Assembly (NCBI GenBank): GCA_002733865.1
Contig: NVXM01000029.1
Coordinates: forward strand, 41,408 to 105,407
Reading direction: 5' to 3'
Length of the DNA stretch: 64,000 nt
Source: Sphingopyxis sp.
GTDB taxonomy: Bacteria > Pseudomonadota > Alphaproteobacteria > Sphingomonadales > Sphingomonadaceae
Made by a program: the position numbers and the translations under genes. Of this stretch, positions 7,707 through 16,613 are shown one piece after another. The notes beneath the pieces were generated by a model. The model was not told the origin of the DNA, made no database searches, and saw only the letters and a program-made list of their open reading frames with translations. How positions within the stretch are numbered: the stretch's first letter is position 1; the number at the start of each line of letters is the position of its first letter.

Positions 7707-8993
7707 TCAGACTTCCGCAGCATCCTCTTTGGCTTTTTTTGACGGAAGCAGTGACTTCAGATCCCCGAATTTCTCGCGTAACGACTTCTTGTCGGTCAGG
7801 TCTTCAGCTTCATCGCCACCGCTAACCGAGCCGAGCACAAGATTGGTCAACTCGACGATCTTCGCAGAGGCCTTGCTTGATTTGCCTGCCTGTACGAGAG
7901 CCTGTCCCAATTTTGCTGACTGAGCGGCAGTCCGTGGATCATAAGGTATCATCACGTCGATTTTGCGTTCAATTGAGCCTTCGAAATCCTGCCGGCCAAT
8001 TTCCAGGTTGGAGGTTTGTACCTTGTTGGCGACGACATAGACGTTGCTTTGAGCGGCATGAGATTTCAGCCACGACAATAGACGAATACAGTCGCGCGCC
8101 GACGCCAAGGTCAGTTCTGTCACGATGACCGTTGCGTTTACATCGCCCAGCAGATGGGGATAGTTGATCAGCATATCGCGTGGTAAATCGATTACCGTGC
8201 AATCGAACGATGCGCGAAATTCTTCCTGAAGCTGGAAGAATGCAGTCCCATCGGTCATGATCGGCGAATGGATGGGCGCTTCTGCGGACAGCAGCGATAG
8301 CTTTTCGTTGGCCTTGATCATGGCGCGTTCAATGAACAGCCCGTCGATACGGCTCGGATTGTCGATCGCGTCGGTAAGGCCCCGACCAGGCTCCAGGTCC
8401 AGAGAAAGGGCTCCGGTGCCGAAATGGACATCCAGATCCAGCAAGGCGGTCAGCCGTTCCTTGTCATGACTCAGCAGCCAGGCGAGCGAGGTTGCAATCG
8501 TTGAGGCTCCGACACCACCGCGGGTGCCGATCACCGCCGTTGAAATATGCGGTTTTCCAGCCTGTGTTTCTTCAATTTTCGGGGCGTTGAGCACGGCCTG
8601 CGCCTGAGCCAGAACGTCACGTAATTGCTCTGGACTGAACGGCTTCAGCAGATAATCCTGCAGGCCGCTTACGATCAGATCGCGATAAAGGCGGACGTCA
8701 TTGACCTGGCCCATTGCGATCACTACCGTGCCTGGCTCGCAGACTTCGGCGAGCGAGTTGATATCGTTCAGTGGATCGCCCGATTCCGAAAGGTCGACCA
8801 GCAGAATATTCGGACTGGCAGCGACCGAAAGTGTCTGGACGGCGTTGCGCAGTCCACCCTTGTGACATTTGTCGACGGGCCAGCCCATTTCTTCGGCTAC
8901 CGGACGCAGCATCTCCAGTGTATCATCATCGCAAACAAATGCGGCAAACGGATCACGGCCATTGGGCGAGCCAGGTTTCCAAGGAGCGTTCAT
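7707..8993 (-). CDS. cpaE: Pilus assembly ATPase-like localisation protein CpaE/TadZ
   Basis: The 428-residue protein has an N-terminal receiver-like domain (residues about 15-130, with ILLVDLSESGD and YLLKPFSPEQL) followed by a ParA/MinD-type ATPase domain. The deviant Walker A segment is GTRGGVGAST (156-165), with arginine and alanine where classical KGGxGK proteins have the two lysines. This is also seen in CpaE relatives. LLDLDVHFGTGALSLDL is the switch region. CpaE/TadZ proteins place the Tad machine, often at a pole. It shares one base with the cpaD stop codon (TAATG), which indicates translational coupling. Confidence 0.9.
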   Translation of the reverse strand: MNAPWKPGSPNGRDPFAAFVCDDDTLEMLRPVAEEMGWPVDKCHKGGLRNAVQTLSVAASPNILLVDLSESGDPLNDINSLAEVCEPGTVVIAMGQVNDVRLYRDLIVSGLQDYLLKPFSPEQLRDVLAQAQAVLNAPKIEETQAGKPHISTAVIGTRGGVGASTIATSLAWLLSHDKERLTALLDLDVHFGTGALSLDLEPGRGLTDAIDNPSRIDGLFIERAMIKANEKLSLLSAEAPIHSPIMTDGTAFFQLQEEFRASFDCTVIDLPRDMLINYPHLLGDVNATVIVTELTLASARDCIRLLSWLKSHAAQSNVYVVANKVQTSNLEIGRQDFEGSIERKIDVMIPYDPRTAAQSAKLGQALVQAGKSSKASAKIVELTNLVLGSVSGGDEAEDLTDKKSLREKFGDLKSLLPSKKAKEDAAEV

Positions 8994-9592
8994 TATTGTC
9001 CTCCCACATTCTTGTCGCGATAGGCACGGATTGCCTTGGAAGCCCGGGACTGATCTTCGCCTTCGGCATTTTCGCCGCGGACAAGATCTTCGGGGTTGGC
9101 CATCATGGCCGAAAGCGTGCTATTCGTCCCGCAGCCATAATTTTCGCTGGTACGAACCTGAAAATCGGTGTGGCTGCGATGGCTGTAGTCCGGGCAACCG
9201 GGAACAGATGCCGTGGCGCGCGTCACCACGACCCGCATCAGACCGGCAGGAACATATCCTTCCGTAACCGGCGCCTGGTCGCTGACAAGGAGGCCGTAGT
9301 CGGCCACGATATTTTCTACCGCCTCTTTTGCAGCGGGACTTGTCGTGTAGCCCGGATCATCAATCGAAACCCGGTCGCCATAACCAAGCTCGAGGGCATC
9401 GAGCCAGCCGGACAACCGGTTCTGTTCTGCCTTTGAAAGGCCGCCAGCGCCAGCACTCAGGTCGAGCACAAAATTCGCTTTGGAGACGACCGGCTGGCGC
9501 TCGCTATAGACGCTCCGGTTCGCGGTGGTGCTGCCGCATGCCGCAAGCGACAGGCTGACGCCGGTGATGATTGCCATTGAAACGATGCGCAT
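8993..9592 (-). CDS. cpaD: CpaD family pilus lipoprotein
   Basis: A 199-residue protein with a lipoprotein signal peptide (lipobox LAAC, Cys19) and the CpaD body, including AEQNRLSGWLDALELGYGD, MRVVVTRATASVPGCPDY and ENYGCGTNSTLSAMMANPEDL. CpaD is thought to be an outer-membrane lipoprotein that assists the secretin CpaC. The four cysteines in the last half are a family trait. AGGAG lies about nine bases before the ATG. It sits between cpaC and cpaE in the standard order. Confidence 0.9.
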   Translation of the reverse strand: MRIVSMAIITGVSLSLAACGSTTANRSVYSERQPVVSKANFVLDLSAGAGGLSKAEQNRLSGWLDALELGYGDRVSIDDPGYTTSPAAKEAVENIVADYGLLVSDQAPVTEGYVPAGLMRVVVTRATASVPGCPDYSHRSHTDFQVRTSENYGCGTNSTLSAMMANPEDLVRGENAEGEDQSRASKAIRAYRDKNVGGQ

Positions 9593-9613
9593 GTTCTGTT
9601 CTCCTGAGCGAGA

Positions 9614-11236
9614 TTATTTGTCGAAGCTGAAACCGGGTGCCGTTCCGCCGGATTTCTTTGATTTGTTCGCCGATTTCCTGGGCACTTCGCTTTCCAGGCT
9701 ACCAAAGCTCTGGGTTACCGGTGTCGCGGGAGCAACGCTCGGTTTGGGTCTATCACCCCCTGTGCTGGAATGATTGCGATTCAGAAGGAACCGCTCGGCA
9801 TCATTGGCGGTCTTGAAGCCGTCGGTTGGCAGCACGATCTCGCTGTCGCTAACCGGTTTTACCAGATAAGGTGTTACGACGATCATCAGCTCGGTTTCAT
9901 TGCGTCGATAGCCGTCGGACTTGAACAATGTTCCCAGAATCGGCACGTCGGCTAGGCCGGGAGTCTTGTCGATCGCCGAATTGTAGCTATTCTGCATAAG
10001 ACCAGCGATCATGAAGCTTTCGCCCGATCCCAGTTCGACAGTCGTTTCTGCTCGGCGGGTCGACACGGCCGGGATGCTGAAGCCGTTGAGCACGACGGCA
10101 CCGTTTGAGGTAATTTCCGAGACTTCCGGTGACACGCGGATGGAAATCCGGCCGTTCGAGAGCACGGTCGGCGTGTATGAGAGGCTGACGCCGAAATTCT
10201 TGTACTGAACCGAGACTTCGCCGAGGCCGGTCGAGACCGGGATCGGGAATTCGCCGCCGGCGAGGAAGGTGGCGGTCTCACCCGAAATTGTCGTCAGGTT
10301 GGGAGAAGCCAATGTGCTGACCAGGCCAACCCGCTCCGACACATCAAAAGCGGTAGCGATATCCAGACCAAACAAACGACCGGCCGCCTGTATCGTATTT
10401 AGGCCAGCATTATTTCCATAGTTAAACGCGGTTCCACTGGCAGTCACGAACTGGCCCGTCGCCGGGTCGAACGGTAGCGATACCGATCCGGCTGGCAGCC
10501 CAAATAGCTGCGAGGCGTCGAGCTGGGGCAAATTCGCTGTGGCAGGGGTGATCGAACCAAAGTTGCGGCCGCGGGACACACCAAATTGGAACCCGCCAGT
10601 GGTATCGCGAGTCAACAGATTTCCGTTGATTTCCTTCGCCAGCGATCGGCTGACTTCGGCAAAGCGAACTTTCAGGTTGACCTGCATCGGAGTCGCCGTT
10701 TTCAGGCGGCTGACCACGCGGGTGCCATCACCGACAAAGGCCTGAACAAGATTTTCCGCTTCTTCGGCATCATCAGGATTGGCAATTGTGCCTGTCAGCA
10801 GGACGAAATTGTTGGTCGTGCTGACCGCAATACTGGCTTCCGGCATGGCCAGGCCCAGCATCTGATCGATCGACGAAATCTCGGCTCCGACGGACACTTC
10901 CGCCGAGTAGATGACTTTCCCCGATGCGCTGGTCGCGTAGAAGCTGGTTTGTCCGCCCTTCTTGCCAAAGATATAGATTTGGCGTGGTGACCGCACCTGG
11001 ACATCGGCAATATTATTGTCGGCGATGAAGATATCTTCAATCGGCGAGGGCAGGGTGACCAGCTTGCCACGACCGACCGCGACGGAAAAGCGGGAATCGG
11101 GCTGTGATATGCTGACCGACTGCGCATTCAGCGGCGTTGCGTTGTTGGCGGCCAGGGCCAGGGCGAGGCCAGCAACGGCGGCAATGCCCAGTGCCTTTTT
11201 CGCCGAGCGGCTATGCTGTGCATATTCTACGGCCAT
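9614..11236 (-). CDS. cpaC: Tad pilus secretin CpaC/RcpA
   Basis: The 540-residue protein starts with a long signal peptide (about 39 residues, ending in LNAQ). Next come the pilus-secretin N domain (RGKLVTLPSPIEDIFIADN), a BON-like segment (FVLLTGTIANPDDAEEAENL), and the secretin channel domain (about residues 270-470: ATFLAGGEFPIPV, VELGSGESFMIAGLMQ, LADVPILGTLF, ELMIVVTPYLVKPV). It would form the outer-membrane pore for the pilus fibre. Its start shares one base with the cpaB stop. The Ser/Lys-rich C-terminal tail after residue 490 is variable in the family. Confidence 0.95.
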   Translation of the reverse strand: MAVEYAQHSRSAKKALGIAAVAGLALALAANNATPLNAQSVSISQPDSRFSVAVGRGKLVTLPSPIEDIFIADNNIADVQVRSPRQIYIFGKKGGQTSFYATSASGKVIYSAEVSVGAEISSIDQMLGLAMPEASIAVSTTNNFVLLTGTIANPDDAEEAENLVQAFVGDGTRVVSRLKTATPMQVNLKVRFAEVSRSLAKEINGNLLTRDTTGGFQFGVSRGRNFGSITPATANLPQLDASQLFGLPAGSVSLPFDPATGQFVTASGTAFNYGNNAGLNTIQAAGRLFGLDIATAFDVSERVGLVSTLASPNLTTISGETATFLAGGEFPIPVSTGLGEVSVQYKNFGVSLSYTPTVLSNGRISIRVSPEVSEITSNGAVVLNGFSIPAVSTRRAETTVELGSGESFMIAGLMQNSYNSAIDKTPGLADVPILGTLFKSDGYRRNETELMIVVTPYLVKPVSDSEIVLPTDGFKTANDAERFLLNRNHSSTGGDRPKPSVAPATPVTQSFGSLESEVPRKSANKSKKSGGTAPGFSFDK

Positions 11237-12195
11237 TACTTGTCTCCAAACTCGATTTCATTGACGGTATTGCCGCGTGCGACGCGGACCACCGGCCCTT
11301 TGGGTTTTTCCTTTTCGGCCAATGGTGGCGGAGAGCGCGTTTCAAAGCGTGATACGTCGCCTCCGGTCGAGAAGGTTGATTTGGTGCTGGTGGGCCGTGC
11401 TGCAAGCGAACGGATCATGTCGGCTTCGACGACCGGATCATCGGTTTTTGGCAGTTTGACGGCGCCGGAAGCAATCGCTTCTTCGAGCTCTGCCGCGCTG
11501 TCAGCCAGCGACCTCAGTGACAGGCTCAATGTACCCAGCGTCTGCGCAACCGAAATCTGTTCGGCAATTTTCGGTGTGGCTTCGAGAGTCACCAGCTTTG
11601 CCTTCTGCGGGATCTGCTGTCCCTGCTCATTCATGGCGGCGGTGACGCGGTTGTCAGTGGCGAGTACGCGGAGGTTGCGTATCACGGTTTCGGAAACCTT
11701 CAGTTCGGGACCTTCGCCCTGAACCGACTGTGTCAGCATCAGGTCGACCCGGTCGCCAGGGAATACGAAACCAGCTACTCCAGTCAGGCCAGATACTGGT
11801 ATGGTAACGGCGCGCATGCCAGGGCCAAGCGCTGCAGCCAGAAAGCCGCGATCACCCGGTGCGACGAGCGACCCCTTGGTGAGTGGCTGGCCAGCAGTGA
11901 TCGGATTGCGGACGACGGTGCCAGCCAGAGCGGCCAGGTCGGTGCCTTCCTTCATGAAATATACGTCTTCGATCAGGTCTTTTGGCCAGGGCTGGAACCG
12001 GAAGCTGTCGGGCGTCATGATTGTGCCGACAGGCAGCGCGCGCGTTGCGACGAGAACTTCCTCGCCCAGTACTTCGGCTTTCTTCGCGGCGACTTGGGGC
12101 GCGGAGGCACCGTCAAACATATTTTTTGCCATCAGCGCTGTGACTGCTGCTACGAGCAGCGCACCAATCAGCAAAATGATTTTCTTCTTGTCCAT
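11236..12195 (-). CDS. cpaB: Flp pilus assembly protein CpaB/RcpC
   Basis: The 319-residue protein has one N-terminal membrane anchor (KKIILLIGALLVAAVTALMA), then a SAF domain (residues about 47-115: VLVATRALPVGTIMTPDSF, GQPLTKGSLV) and the RcpC-type domain with AVTIPVSGLTGVAGFVFPGDRVDLMLT. CpaB is a periplasmic component thought to stabilise the secretin, possibly by binding the peptidoglycan. AGGAGG lies 11 bases before the ATG. A 74-base gap separates it from cpaA. Confidence 0.93.
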   Translation of the reverse strand: MDKKKIILLIGALLVAAVTALMAKNMFDGASAPQVAAKKAEVLGEEVLVATRALPVGTIMTPDSFRFQPWPKDLIEDVYFMKEGTDLAALAGTVVRNPITAGQPLTKGSLVAPGDRGFLAAALGPGMRAVTIPVSGLTGVAGFVFPGDRVDLMLTQSVQGEGPELKVSETVIRNLRVLATDNRVTAAMNEQGQQIPQKAKLVTLEATPKIAEQISVAQTLGTLSLSLRSLADSAAELEEAIASGAVKLPKTDDPVVEADMIRSLAARPTSTKSTFSTGGDVSRFETRSPPPLAEKEKPKGPVVRVARGNTVNEIEFGDK

Positions 12196-12269
12196 GACGT
12201 CTCACGCCTCCTGAATGCTTCCGCCAAAATAGTTCCACTGGCGGTCCGTGCCTCTTTCGAGGAAAATGG

Positions 12270-12752
12270 TTAAAATATGGTTTGTGAATTCTGTCCGGTG
12301 ATGCCCCAGATCATCCAGAGTCCGGAAAAGGCGATGGCGACACCGTAGGGAACCTTGATCGGTCCCGCGGTCTTTTGGATGTGCTTGCCGATCATCATGA
12401 ACAGGGTCAGTAGACCGCCAGCGATCGACATGATTACCAGCAATTCCAGAAAAGTGAGCCAGGGCATCCACAGCGCCAGCGCGGTCAGCAATTTGACATC
12501 ACCGCCGCCCATGGCGCCCAATGCGAATAATCCGGCGAAAATGATGAAGATGATAGCCGCCAGACCGATTTGCCCAATCATGTCCGGCCAGAAAGCCATG
12601 CCGCTGAAAATCCAGAAGACCGGTGCGCCCAGAGCAATGGCAAGATTAAGCCAGTTTGAAATATGCCGACTTTTAAGATCGGTAACTGCAGCAACAATCA
12701 GTGCAATTGCCAACCCGCCCCAGAGCAAGTAGATGAAGGTTTCGCTATCCAT
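12270..12752 (-). CDS. cpaA: Prepilin peptidase CpaA/TadV
   Basis: A 160-residue integral membrane protein of the A24 aspartic peptidase family. Asp25 in VTDLKSRHISN and Asp85 in GGGDVK are the two catalytic aspartates, and about five or six hydrophobic helices make up the rest. It cleaves the leader of Flp prepilin at the inner membrane. The short form without an N-methylase domain is typical of Tad systems. It is the first gene of the minus-strand operon and diverges from the hydrolase gene at 12813 across a 60-base promoter region. Its Flp substrate is not encoded in the window. Confidence 0.93.
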   Translation of the reverse strand: MDSETFIYLLWGGLAIALIVAAVTDLKSRHISNWLNLAIALGAPVFWIFSGMAFWPDMIGQIGLAAIIFIIFAGLFALGAMGGGDVKLLTALALWMPWLTFLELLVIMSIAGGLLTLFMMIGKHIQKTAGPIKVPYGVAIAFSGLWMIWGITGQNSQTIF

Positions 12753-12812
12753 AGACAGATCGTCTAGTTAATTTGCCTTACCAAATAGTAACCATGAATT
12801 CCGGAGCGATTT

Positions 12813-13817
12813 TTGTCTTTCGACACAGCGACGATGATAAAGCGTGATATGACAAAGTTGAAAGATGAGCGCTTTGATCGCCGGGCTGTTCCAGAAGGTG
12901 TAGTGGAAGAGCCGTGGATCGGTCCAGATGGCTGGGAATTTCGGAAACTGAACTGGCCGTCTGATGATCCACCGGAGGCCGCGCGGGGTTCAATCCTGTT
13001 CATGACCGGGCGCGCAGATTTCTATGAAAAATATCTCGAAACATTTCATGATTTTCACGCACGAGGGTGGAACGTCACCTCGGTCGACTGGCGCGGGCAG
13101 GGCGGATCAGGCCGTTGCGGACCGCATCCCCATGTCGGCCATATCGATGATTTCGCGACATGGGTGGGGGATCTGGCAACCTTCTACGATCAATGGCAGG
13201 CTAGTCACGCGGGGCCGCATATCGTGGTCGGCCACAGCATGGGCGGACATCTGGTGCTGCGGGCAATGACCGAACAACGGATCCATCCTGACGCCGCGAT
13301 TTTGAGCGCGCCGATGCTTGCGCCTGCCGGCGGTAGTGTGCCCGAATGGATCGCGCAGGGAATTGCCAAGATCATGTGTGCAATCGGTCGTGCGAAACGG
13401 ACGGCGTGGAAGCCGACTGAAAAGCCTTTGGAACCCTATGTCCCGAGGCAGGCCTTGTTGACCCATGATGTAGAGCGCTATTCGGATGAGTTTTTCTGGT
13501 TTCGCGAGCGGCCATTCGTGCGGCTCGGGCCGGCGAGCTGGCGCTGGGTTGAGAGAGCCTATGCCTCGACCAGAAAATTGCGAAACCGGAAAAAATTGAT
13601 GGAGATGAAGATACCAATTCTAGTGCTGGCGACGTCGACCGACAAACTGGTCGACCATGCAACGATCGAGCGTGCGGTGCAGCTGATGCCAAAAGCGGAA
13701 ATGAAATTATTCGGTCCTGAATCAGCCCACGAGATATTTCGCGAGGTTGATGCGATACGCAGTGCTGCGCTAAGCGCCTGCTTCACTTTTCTTGACCGGG
13801 TGGCACCAAAGAAATGA
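12813..13817 (+). CDS. Alpha/beta hydrolase, lysophospholipase (PldB-like) family
   Basis: The 334-residue protein shows the serine-aminopeptidase/monoacylglycerol lipase version of the alpha/beta fold. The nucleophile elbow is GHSMGG with Ser142, VDWRGQGGSG precedes it, the likely acid lies in TSTDKLVD (Asp277 or Asp281) and the histidine in ESAHEIFRE (His306). It probably cleaves lysophospholipids or monoacylglycerols; the substrate is not provable here. The start is TTG 12813, supported by GGAG seven bases upstream; ATGs at 12834 and 12849 are alternatives. It overlaps the following flavoenzyme by 4 bases. Confidence 0.85.
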   Translation: MSFDTATMIKRDMTKLKDERFDRRAVPEGVVEEPWIGPDGWEFRKLNWPSDDPPEAARGSILFMTGRADFYEKYLETFHDFHARGWNVTSVDWRGQGGSGRCGPHPHVGHIDDFATWVGDLATFYDQWQASHAGPHIVVGHSMGGHLVLRAMTEQRIHPDAAILSAPMLAPAGGSVPEWIAQGIAKIMCAIGRAKRTAWKPTEKPLEPYVPRQALLTHDVERYSDEFFWFRERPFVRLGPASWRWVERAYASTRKLRNRKKLMEMKIPILVLATSTDKLVDHATIERAVQLMPKAEMKLFGPESAHEIFREVDAIRSAALSACFTFLDRVAPKK

Positions 13818-14929
13818 AGCAGTATGATGTCGTGATAATTGGTGCGGGTATCGCCGGAGCCAGCATTGCCTCGGAAATCGGGGCGAACCGGTCGGTGCTG
13901 CTGCTCGAAGCCGAGGACCAACCCGGCTATCATTCCACCGGGCGCTCGGCCGCTTTCTGGACCGAAAGCTATGGCGGGCCGAAGGTCCAGCCCTTGACCT
14001 CTGCTTCGCGCGGCTTTCTGGAAAATCCGCCGCCTGAATTTTCGGCTACGGGCTTTTTGAGTGAACGCGGTGCCGTCAATATTGCTCGCGACGATCAGGA
14101 ACATCTGGTTGACAAGTTTTTCGCAGATTTTTCGGACAGCGGGCTTAATATGGAGCGCTGGTCCCGGGCCCAGGCGGTGTCACTGATACCGGGCTTAAAA
14201 CCGATCTGGACTCACGCGATCCACGAGCCCGATTGCCGCGATATTGATGTCGCGGGCCTGCATGCGGCCTATCTCCGCGATGCCAGGCGCGAGGGCGTTG
14301 ATCTTGTCTGCCGGGCCGCGGTCAGCGATATCCGCAAACAGGACGGGATTTGGCAACTGACCGCCGGAGATCAGACCTATCAGGCGACGGTCCTGATCAA
14401 TGCAGCGGGTGCGTGGGCGGACACGATTGCCGGGCGGGCGGGCGCCAAACCGGTCGGAATCCAGCCGTTCATTCGCAATATGGTGCAGATCGAAACCAAT
14501 CCGCCCTCTACTCAGGACATGCCGTTGGTAGTCGGCCTGGACGGCAGTTTCTATTTCAAGCCGGAAGCGGGCGGCAGCTACTGGCTCAGTCCACATGATG
14601 AAATTCCGGCCGAGCCGGGCGATGTGGCTCCGGACGAACTGAGCGTGGCGGTTGCCATTGACCGGTTTGAAAAGGTGATGGACGTCGAGGTCAAGCGAGT
14701 GTCCCGCAAATGGGCCGGGCTGCGCAGCTTTGCGCCGGACCGGCTGCCGGTTATCGGCTTTGATGCTGCCATCGATAATTTTTTCTGGTTCGCAGGGCAG
14801 GGCGGATTCGGGATTCAGACCGCGCCGGCTGCCGCGAAACTGGCGCGCTCCATTCTGCTCAGGGAGTCGCCCGATGAAAGTCTGGCCACCATTGACCCCC
14901 GGCTCTACGCGGCATCGCGCTTTGCGTAA
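13814..14929 (+). CDS. FAD-dependent D-amino acid oxidoreductase, DauA-like
   Basis: The 371-residue protein begins with the dinucleotide-binding motif GAGIAGAS (residues 10-17). It continues with QPGYHSTGRSAA (37-47), WAGLRSF (Arg304) and FFWFAGQGGFGIQT, a pattern I recognise from Pseudomonas D-arginine dehydrogenase (DauA, DAO family). The His of YHSTG and the substrate-carboxylate arginine of WAGLRSF are kept. The tyrosine that follows GRSAAH in DauA is Trp49 here, and the acidic residue that selects arginine does not align clearly. A related but different amine substrate is therefore likely. The 4-base overlap with the hydrolase implies a two-gene unit. Confidence 0.8.
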   Translation: MKQYDVVIIGAGIAGASIASEIGANRSVLLLEAEDQPGYHSTGRSAAFWTESYGGPKVQPLTSASRGFLENPPPEFSATGFLSERGAVNIARDDQEHLVDKFFADFSDSGLNMERWSRAQAVSLIPGLKPIWTHAIHEPDCRDIDVAGLHAAYLRDARREGVDLVCRAAVSDIRKQDGIWQLTAGDQTYQATVLINAAGAWADTIAGRAGAKPVGIQPFIRNMVQIETNPPSTQDMPLVVGLDGSFYFKPEAGGSYWLSPHDEIPAEPGDVAPDELSVAVAIDRFEKVMDVEVKRVSRKWAGLRSFAPDRLPVIGFDAAIDNFFWFAGQGGFGIQTAPAAAKLARSILLRESPDESLATIDPRLYAASRFA

Positions 14930-15015
14930 GCCGCATCATTTTACAACTAGAAGGTTGCGACAAGCGTCGGCTGGTTTATTATTTCTGCGCCTCAAGGAAG
15001 ACAGAAAGGGTCATT

Positions 15016-15192
15016 ATGGCGCATAAATTTGAAATATGGAAAGACAAGGCGGGCGAATTTCGGGTTCGCTTCAAGTATAACAACGAAGTTATTTTCTCGA
15101 GAGAGGGCTATACCAGCAGGGCGAGTGCAAGAAGTGCGATCAGTTCGATCCTGGAATATGGTCCCGATGCCGAGATCGAGGACAATAGCTAG
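15016..15192 (+). CDS. DUF1508 (YegP-like) microprotein
   Basis: The frame starts at ATG 15016, with GAAAGGG about six bases upstream, and ends at TAG 15190-15192. It encodes 58 residues: MAHKFEIWKDKAGEFRVRFK, then a segment with EVIFSREGYTSRASARSAI and DAEIEDNS at the end. This is the single-repeat form of the YegP/DUF1508 fold, which has a beta strand with FxIyKDkaGeyRwRlk followed by GYtskaga. The biochemical role is unknown; some members are induced by stress. It converges with rnhA, leaving 15 bases between the genes. Confidence 0.85.
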   Translation: MAHKFEIWKDKAGEFRVRFKYNNEVIFSREGYTSRASARSAISSILEYGPDAEIEDNS

Positions 15193-15207
15193 CTTTCCAG
15201 CCGATTA

Positions 15208-15657
15208 TCAGTCGCGAGCTGCGTTGAGAGCGGCGTCACTGGCCAGCTGGTCGGCGCGCTCATTGTCAGCATCGCCGGCATGACCTTTGACCCACAGCCA
15301 TTCGATCTGATGGCGTTCCACGGCCTTTAACAGGTCCTGCCAGAGGTCAGCATTTTTGACCGGTTTCCGGGCCGCTGTCCGCCACCCGTTCTTCTGCCAG
15401 CCAAAGATCCACTTGGTGATGCCGTCTTTCACATATTTGCTGTCGATTGACAATTTGACCTTGCAAGGACGGTTAAGCGCATTCAGGGCCTCGATCGCGG
15501 CGCGCAATTCCATCCGGTTGTTCGTCGTATTTCGCTCGCCGCCAGAAATCTCTTTCTCGGTTTCACCATGGCGGATCAGAGCGCCCCAGCCACCCGGTCC
15601 CGGGTTGCCCTTGCACGCACCGTCGGTGGCAATTTCTACAATTTTGAATTCGGTCAT
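15208..15657 (-). CDS. rnhA: Ribonuclease HI
   Basis: The 149-residue protein has all four carboxylates of the RNase H active site: Asp12 ([16 protein letters not shown]), Glu50 (NRMELRAA), Asp72 (SIDSKYV) and Asp136 (NERADQLA). The catalytic-loop His126 is in [14 protein letters not shown], and the basic handle region [20 protein letters not shown] is present. It degrades the RNA strand of RNA-DNA hybrids. Its ATG overlaps the thrB stop by 4 bases, in the ispH-thrB-rnhA order common in alphaproteobacteria. Confidence 0.97.
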   Translation of the reverse strand: MTEFKIVEIATDGACKGNPGPGGWGALIRHGETEKEISGGERNTTNNRMELRAAIEALNALNRPCKVKLSIDSKYVKDGITKWIFGWQKNGWRTAARKPVKNADLWQDLLKAVERHQIEWLWVKGHAGDADNERADQLASDAALNAARD

Positions 15658-16613
15658 GTACTGAAAATTTCCGGGTGAGTTTGATAATATTGCAGTCGAT
15701 GCAGAAACGCCTGCGGATCCTTGCGCGTGACCAGAGCGTCCGCTGGCGTGTTGATCCAGTCATAGGCCCGCGTGAGGAGGAACCGGAGCGCTGCGCCTCG
15801 AGCGAGCAGTGGCAACGCCTCCCGTTCGGCATCGCTAAGCGCAAAAGCGGATTCATATCCGTCGATCAAGGCATCTGATACCGCCCGGTTAAAATCCACA
15901 CCATCTTCGGAAAAGCTCCAGGCTGTGTGAGTCACGGCCAGATCATAGGCGCGAATGTCGGTGCAGGAGAAATAGAAGTCGATCAAGCCGGTCACCTGAT
16001 CACCCAGCATCAGCACATTGTCCGGAAACAGGTCCGCATGGATCGCCGAGCGCGGTAGCTCTTCCGGCCAGTGCGCATCCAGATGATTGAGTTCTTCCGC
16101 GATTGTTTTCGACAGGCCGGGAGCAATATCGTCCAGTTGCTCCGGACCGCATTGTTCCGCGAGCGAGCGCCAGCCAGCATGATCGAGAATATTGCGCCGC
16201 TCTGGCTCAAAATCTTCGAGCGCGCGATGCATGTCGCCCAGGGCGCGGCCAGTTGACCGGGCCTGCGCTTCGGTCGGGTGCGATACCGATACACCGGGAA
16301 GAAAGATGATCAGGCACGCGCTACGGCCGCAGAGTTGCTGGATTTTCTCGCCATCGCGGTCTGCGATCATCGGCGGCACCCGGCAACCATGAGCGGCCAG
16401 ATGGTCGAGCAAGGCGATAAAAAACGGCAGATCGGCGGGATCTACCCGTTTTTCGTACAGGGTGAGAATATATTGGCCCTTGGTCGTTTCAAGCAGGTAA
16501 TTGCTGTTCTCGACGCCTTCGGCGATACCTTTGGCCGACACCAGAGTGCCTACATCGAAGCGGGTCAGAAACCGTTCGATCTCCTCCGAGCTGACCTTCG
16601 TATATACGGCCAT
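15654..16613 (-). CDS. thrB: Homoserine kinase, ThrB type II (APH fold)
   Basis: The 319-residue protein belongs to the aminoglycoside-phosphotransferase-like homoserine kinases, not to the GHMP ThrB of Escherichia coli. Key motifs are [20 protein letters not shown] (nucleotide loop), the catalytic segment [11 protein letters not shown] (Asp194) and the metal-binding [11 protein letters not shown] (Asp212). It phosphorylates homoserine for threonine synthesis. It shares one base with the ispH stop and four with the rnhA start, so the three proteins are translationally coupled. Confidence 0.94.
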   Translation of the reverse strand: MAVYTKVSSEEIERFLTRFDVGTLVSAKGIAEGVENSNYLLETTKGQYILTLYEKRVDPADLPFFIALLDHLAAHGCRVPPMIADRDGEKIQQLCGRSACLIIFLPGVSVSHPTEAQARSTGRALGDMHRALEDFEPERRNILDHAGWRSLAEQCGPEQLDDIAPGLSKTIAEELNHLDAHWPEELPRSAIHADLFPDNVLMLGDQVTGLIDFYFSCTDIRAYDLAVTHTAWSFSEDGVDFNRAVSDALIDGYESAFALSDAEREALPLLARGAALRFLLTRAYDWINTPADALVTRKDPQAFLHRLQYYQTHPEIFST

